This document shows positions 6,490 to 8,106 of a DNA stretch of 8,106 nucleotides, one piece after another. This stretch comes from Alphaproteobacteria bacterium (GTDB lineage Bacteria > Pseudomonadota > Alphaproteobacteria > UBA828). The position numbers were made by a program, and so were the translations under genes. The DNA lies in the NCBI GenBank assembly GCA_018668475.1, contig JABJCZ010000258.1, positions 1 to 8,106 on the forward strand, in the 5' to 3' direction. The notes under the pieces were generated by a model that worked only from the letters and a program-made list of their open reading frames with translations, ran no database searches and was not told the DNA's origin. Positions within the stretch are counted from its first letter, which is position 1, and each line of letters starts with the position of its first letter.

Positions 6490-6521
6490 TAATTTTCGAA
6501 TTACCGGTCAGCACCACTGAC
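6490..6521. other. Two small dyads in the AT-rich intergenic stretch
   Basis: TAATT-TTCG-AATTA (6490-6503) and GTCAG-CACCA-CTGAC (6507-6521) sit side by side in the 148-base gap between the M19 stop (6578) and the small CxxC gene. On the minus strand the second would form a 5-bp hairpin downstream of the M19 gene, followed by AT-rich sequence but no clean T-tract. A weak terminator is possible. Nothing else is seen in 6430-6577 besides the promoter candidate. Confidence 0.25.
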
Positions 6522-6577
6522 TCTGGCGTTGGGGTATCAGGGGATGTATCGGGCATTCACCATACTCTCATCCCTAT

Positions 6578-7573
6578 TCACCAGGCTTCAGCCAGAAACC
6601 GGGCCCAATTTTCGCCAAGCACAGCGCGGACGCGAGGCTCTTTCCAGCCCCGGCGCAGCATGGCGCGGGTGAGGTTGGGGTAATCGGCCAGGCTCGCCAT
6701 GTCGCGCGGCATGGGCGAGACCGGCCATTTGCGCTCGAACATGCGCTCACCCGTGCCACCCTCGCGGCAGAGCCAATCAAAAAACGCGGCATCCTGGCCT
6801 TGGGTGAAGTCGGTGCCAATACCAACAGCCGCCTCACCGGCCACGTCAATTACATGCTCCATCGCGGCTACACCGTCATCGAGCGTCGTATTCTCACCGG
6901 TCGGCAGAAAAGGCGGATAAGTGGCGACACCAATAAACCCGCCGGCATCGGCCATGGCCCGCAGCTGGTCATCGGTTTTGTTGCGGGGATGATCTAGCAA
7001 CGCCGCCGGACAACAATGGGTATAGGCCGGCGGCCGGGCGCTATGGGTCAGTGTATCCGCAGCCGTACGGGCGCCAACATGGGAGAGGTCGATCAACACG
7101 CCGGCCTCGTTCATCGCGTCGATCAAGGAGCGACCAAAATCCGTGAGGCCGGTATCATCGCCGACCATGCAGCCGCAGCCCGAGAGATTACGGTTGTTGT
7201 AGGTGAGCTGCATGACCCGGACGCCGAGATCATGAAACCGCCGCACGTTGGCGAGATCGTCGCCCACTGGCGCCGTGTTTTGAAACCCGAGGATGATGCC
7301 AACCTTGCCGGCGGCCTTCGCCTCGTGAATATGCACGGCTTCGGTGACCGGCATCAGCAGGTCGTCGTTGGCCGCGATGCGAGCGTGCCAAGCACGGATA
7401 TTGGCGAGCGTTTCATCAAACCCCTCCCACACCGCGCAAGTGCAATTAGCTGCGGTGATTCCCCCAGCCACCATTGCCTCAAGGGTGGGCCGCGACCAGT
7501 CGGAGATGACAAGGCCATCTATGACGATGGCCGCATCATGTACCGCTGTCAGTTGGCCGGGCCTAGCCGTCAT
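6578..7573 (-). CDS. Peptidase M19 (membrane/renal dipeptidase) family protein with non-canonical metal site
   Basis: A 331-residue TIM-barrel amidohydrolase-superfamily protein. M19 features: DLSHVG with His165, AYTHCCPAAL with His186, DHPRNKTDDQLRAMAD at 194-209, GGFIGV at 211-216 and GIGTDFTQG with Asp255. In classical members the first strand carries DGHND (His and Asp ligands); here it is IDGLVISDW (18-26), Leu21 and Ile23 at those places. The bridging Glu is Gln98 (GFQNT). So only two His and the last Asp remain, and one metal or a changed mechanism is expected. I recall relatives of this type in proteobacteria, so it is a subfamily rather than a damaged gene; the frame is intact. Despite the family name, no signal peptide is seen and it should be cytoplasmic. 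Its ATG overlaps the stop of the LLM gene by 4 bp (ATGA), with AGGGGA seven bases upstream, implying translational coupling and shared substrate. True dipeptidase activity is doubtful. Confidence 0.9.
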   Translation of the reverse strand: MTARPGQLTAVHDAAIVIDGLVISDWSRPTLEAMVAGGITAANCTCAVWEGFDETLANIRAWHARIAANDDLLMPVTEAVHIHEAKAAGKVGIILGFQNTAPVGDDLANVRRFHDLGVRVMQLTYNNRNLSGCGCMVGDDTGLTDFGRSLIDAMNEAGVLIDLSHVGARTAADTLTHSARPPAYTHCCPAALLDHPRNKTDDQLRAMADAGGFIGVATYPPFLPTGENTTLDDGVAAMEHVIDVAGEAAVGIGTDFTQGQDAAFFDWLCREGGTGERMFERKWPVSPMPRDMASLADYPNLTRAMLRRGWKEPRVRAVLGENWARFLAEAW

Positions 7574-8106
7574 TGCAGTTTCCCCTGAACCAGCGGCATC
7601 ACTTCTTTCGCGAATTTTTCCTGAGCGTCGAGCGTCGCGGCCAGCGTGGGCCGCTGAAAATTAAACACAATGCTTTTGACACCGGCCTCGCCCATAGCGG
7701 TGATATCAGCCGCCACGTCGTCGGGCTCACCAAGCAAGATATGCCGCGTGCCATCATCCGTCATAACCCCGCGTGCGTTGTCATCGTACCAGACCGCCCA
7801 GAAAGCCATATCGATAGTCGACGGATCACGGCCTGCGGCCTCCGCCATGCCGCGAATTTTGTCGGCCGCCGCGCAGTATCGCGCAACGGTATTGAGCGGG
7901 CGCTTGGGCTCCACACCAACGGGAAACCAGCCATCGCCGATTTCGGCGGTGCGCCGCATGGCGCGCGGGCTGTCCCCCCCGATCCAGATAGGAGGATGGG
8001 GTTTTTGCACCGGCTGCGGGCGAAACCAGATGTTGGAGAATTTTACGAAATCGCCATCAAACTCTGGTGCTTCGTTGGTCCAGAGCTCACGGAATGCGGC
8101 GATGTA
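7570..8106 (-). CDS. LLM-class (luciferase-like) oxidoreductase, N-terminus beyond window
   Basis: The frame is open from the window edge (codon at 8104-8106) to the TGA at 7570-7572, giving 178 residues; about 110-120 N-terminal residues are missing compared with full-length relatives. Visible marks are FRELWTNEAPEFDGDFV at fragment residues 5-21, and PIWIGG at 39-44 followed by DSPRAMRRTAEIGDGWFPVG, the same phosphate-binding region as in the complete LLM protein at 4793-5686. A C-terminal strand GVKSIVFNFQRP closes the barrel. The two are the same subfamily but clearly diverged, not a recent duplication. It overlaps the downstream M19 gene by 4 bp, so both are in one operon running leftward. 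Cofactor (FMN or F420) and substrate are not evident. An internal GTG at 8008-8010 is not the start, since homology continues upstream. Confidence 0.92.
   Translation of the reverse strand, partial: YIAAFRELWTNEAPEFDGDFVKFSNIWFRPQPVQKPHPPIWIGGDSPRAMRRTAEIGDGWFPVGVEPKRPLNTVARYCAAADKIRGMAEAAGRDPSTIDMAFWAVWYDDNARGVMTDDGTRHILLGEPDDVAADITAMGEAGVKSIVFNFQRPTLAATLDAQEKFAKEVMPLVQGKLQ

Noticed and set aside
6578..7573. M19 gene as a pseudogene because ligands are missing
   Set aside because: The frame is intact and full length, the rest of the barrel is well conserved and it is translationally coupled to its neighbour; a divergent subfamily is more likely.
7016..7588. Plus-strand open frame of 190 codons
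   Set aside because: Antisense to the M19 gene, which carries family motifs throughout.

Overview
The window is high-GC (roughly 60% by eye), densely coding bacterial DNA with GGAG-type ribosome binding sites. The gene content suggests an alphaproteobacterium, perhaps an environmental or marine lineage: an SCP2-type thiolase, a PAS-linked class III cyclase, luciferase-like oxidoreductases, an UPF0178 protein, and a small CxxC protein of a type I recall from alphaproteobacteria. This taxonomic call is an inference from gene families. I saw no rRNA, tRNA, CRISPR array, insertion sequence or phage gene.

Layout: (1) 1-1084, minus strand, a thiolase cut off at its C-terminus by the window edge. 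(2) 1085-1388, a 304-base non-coding stretch with a bulged inverted repeat and a possible promoter. (3) 1389-1976, plus strand, an unrecognised small two-helix membrane protein with a possible degenerate PAS domain. It converges on (4) 2016-3290, minus strand, a soluble PAS / coiled-coil / class III nucleotide cyclase with a complete catalytic residue set. (5) 3291-3490, a divergent intergenic region with an 8-bp dyad. (6) A plus-strand run: an M20-type N-carbamoyl-amino-acid amidohydrolase, a luciferase-like (LLM) oxidoreductase, and a UPF0178/YaiI protein with a GTG start inside a GC-rich palindrome. (7) 6247-6429, minus strand, a 60-residue four-cysteine protein. (8) 6578-8106, minus strand, an LLM oxidoreductase (N-terminus beyond the window) overlapping by 4 bp an M19 dipeptidase-family protein that lacks several canonical metal ligands.

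The genes look mainly catabolic. Twice in about 5 kb an LLM-family oxidoreductase sits next to an amide or peptide hydrolase: M20 plus LLM on the plus strand, and LLM plus M19 on the minus strand. With a neighbouring degradative thiolase, this fits an accessory region for breaking down N-containing or acyl compounds, but the substrate cannot be read from sequence. The cyclase and the membrane protein beside it look like a separate signalling patch. The points most worth checking are the non-canonical M19 enzyme, the duplicated LLM/hydrolase arrangement, and the membrane-PAS protein next to the cyclase.
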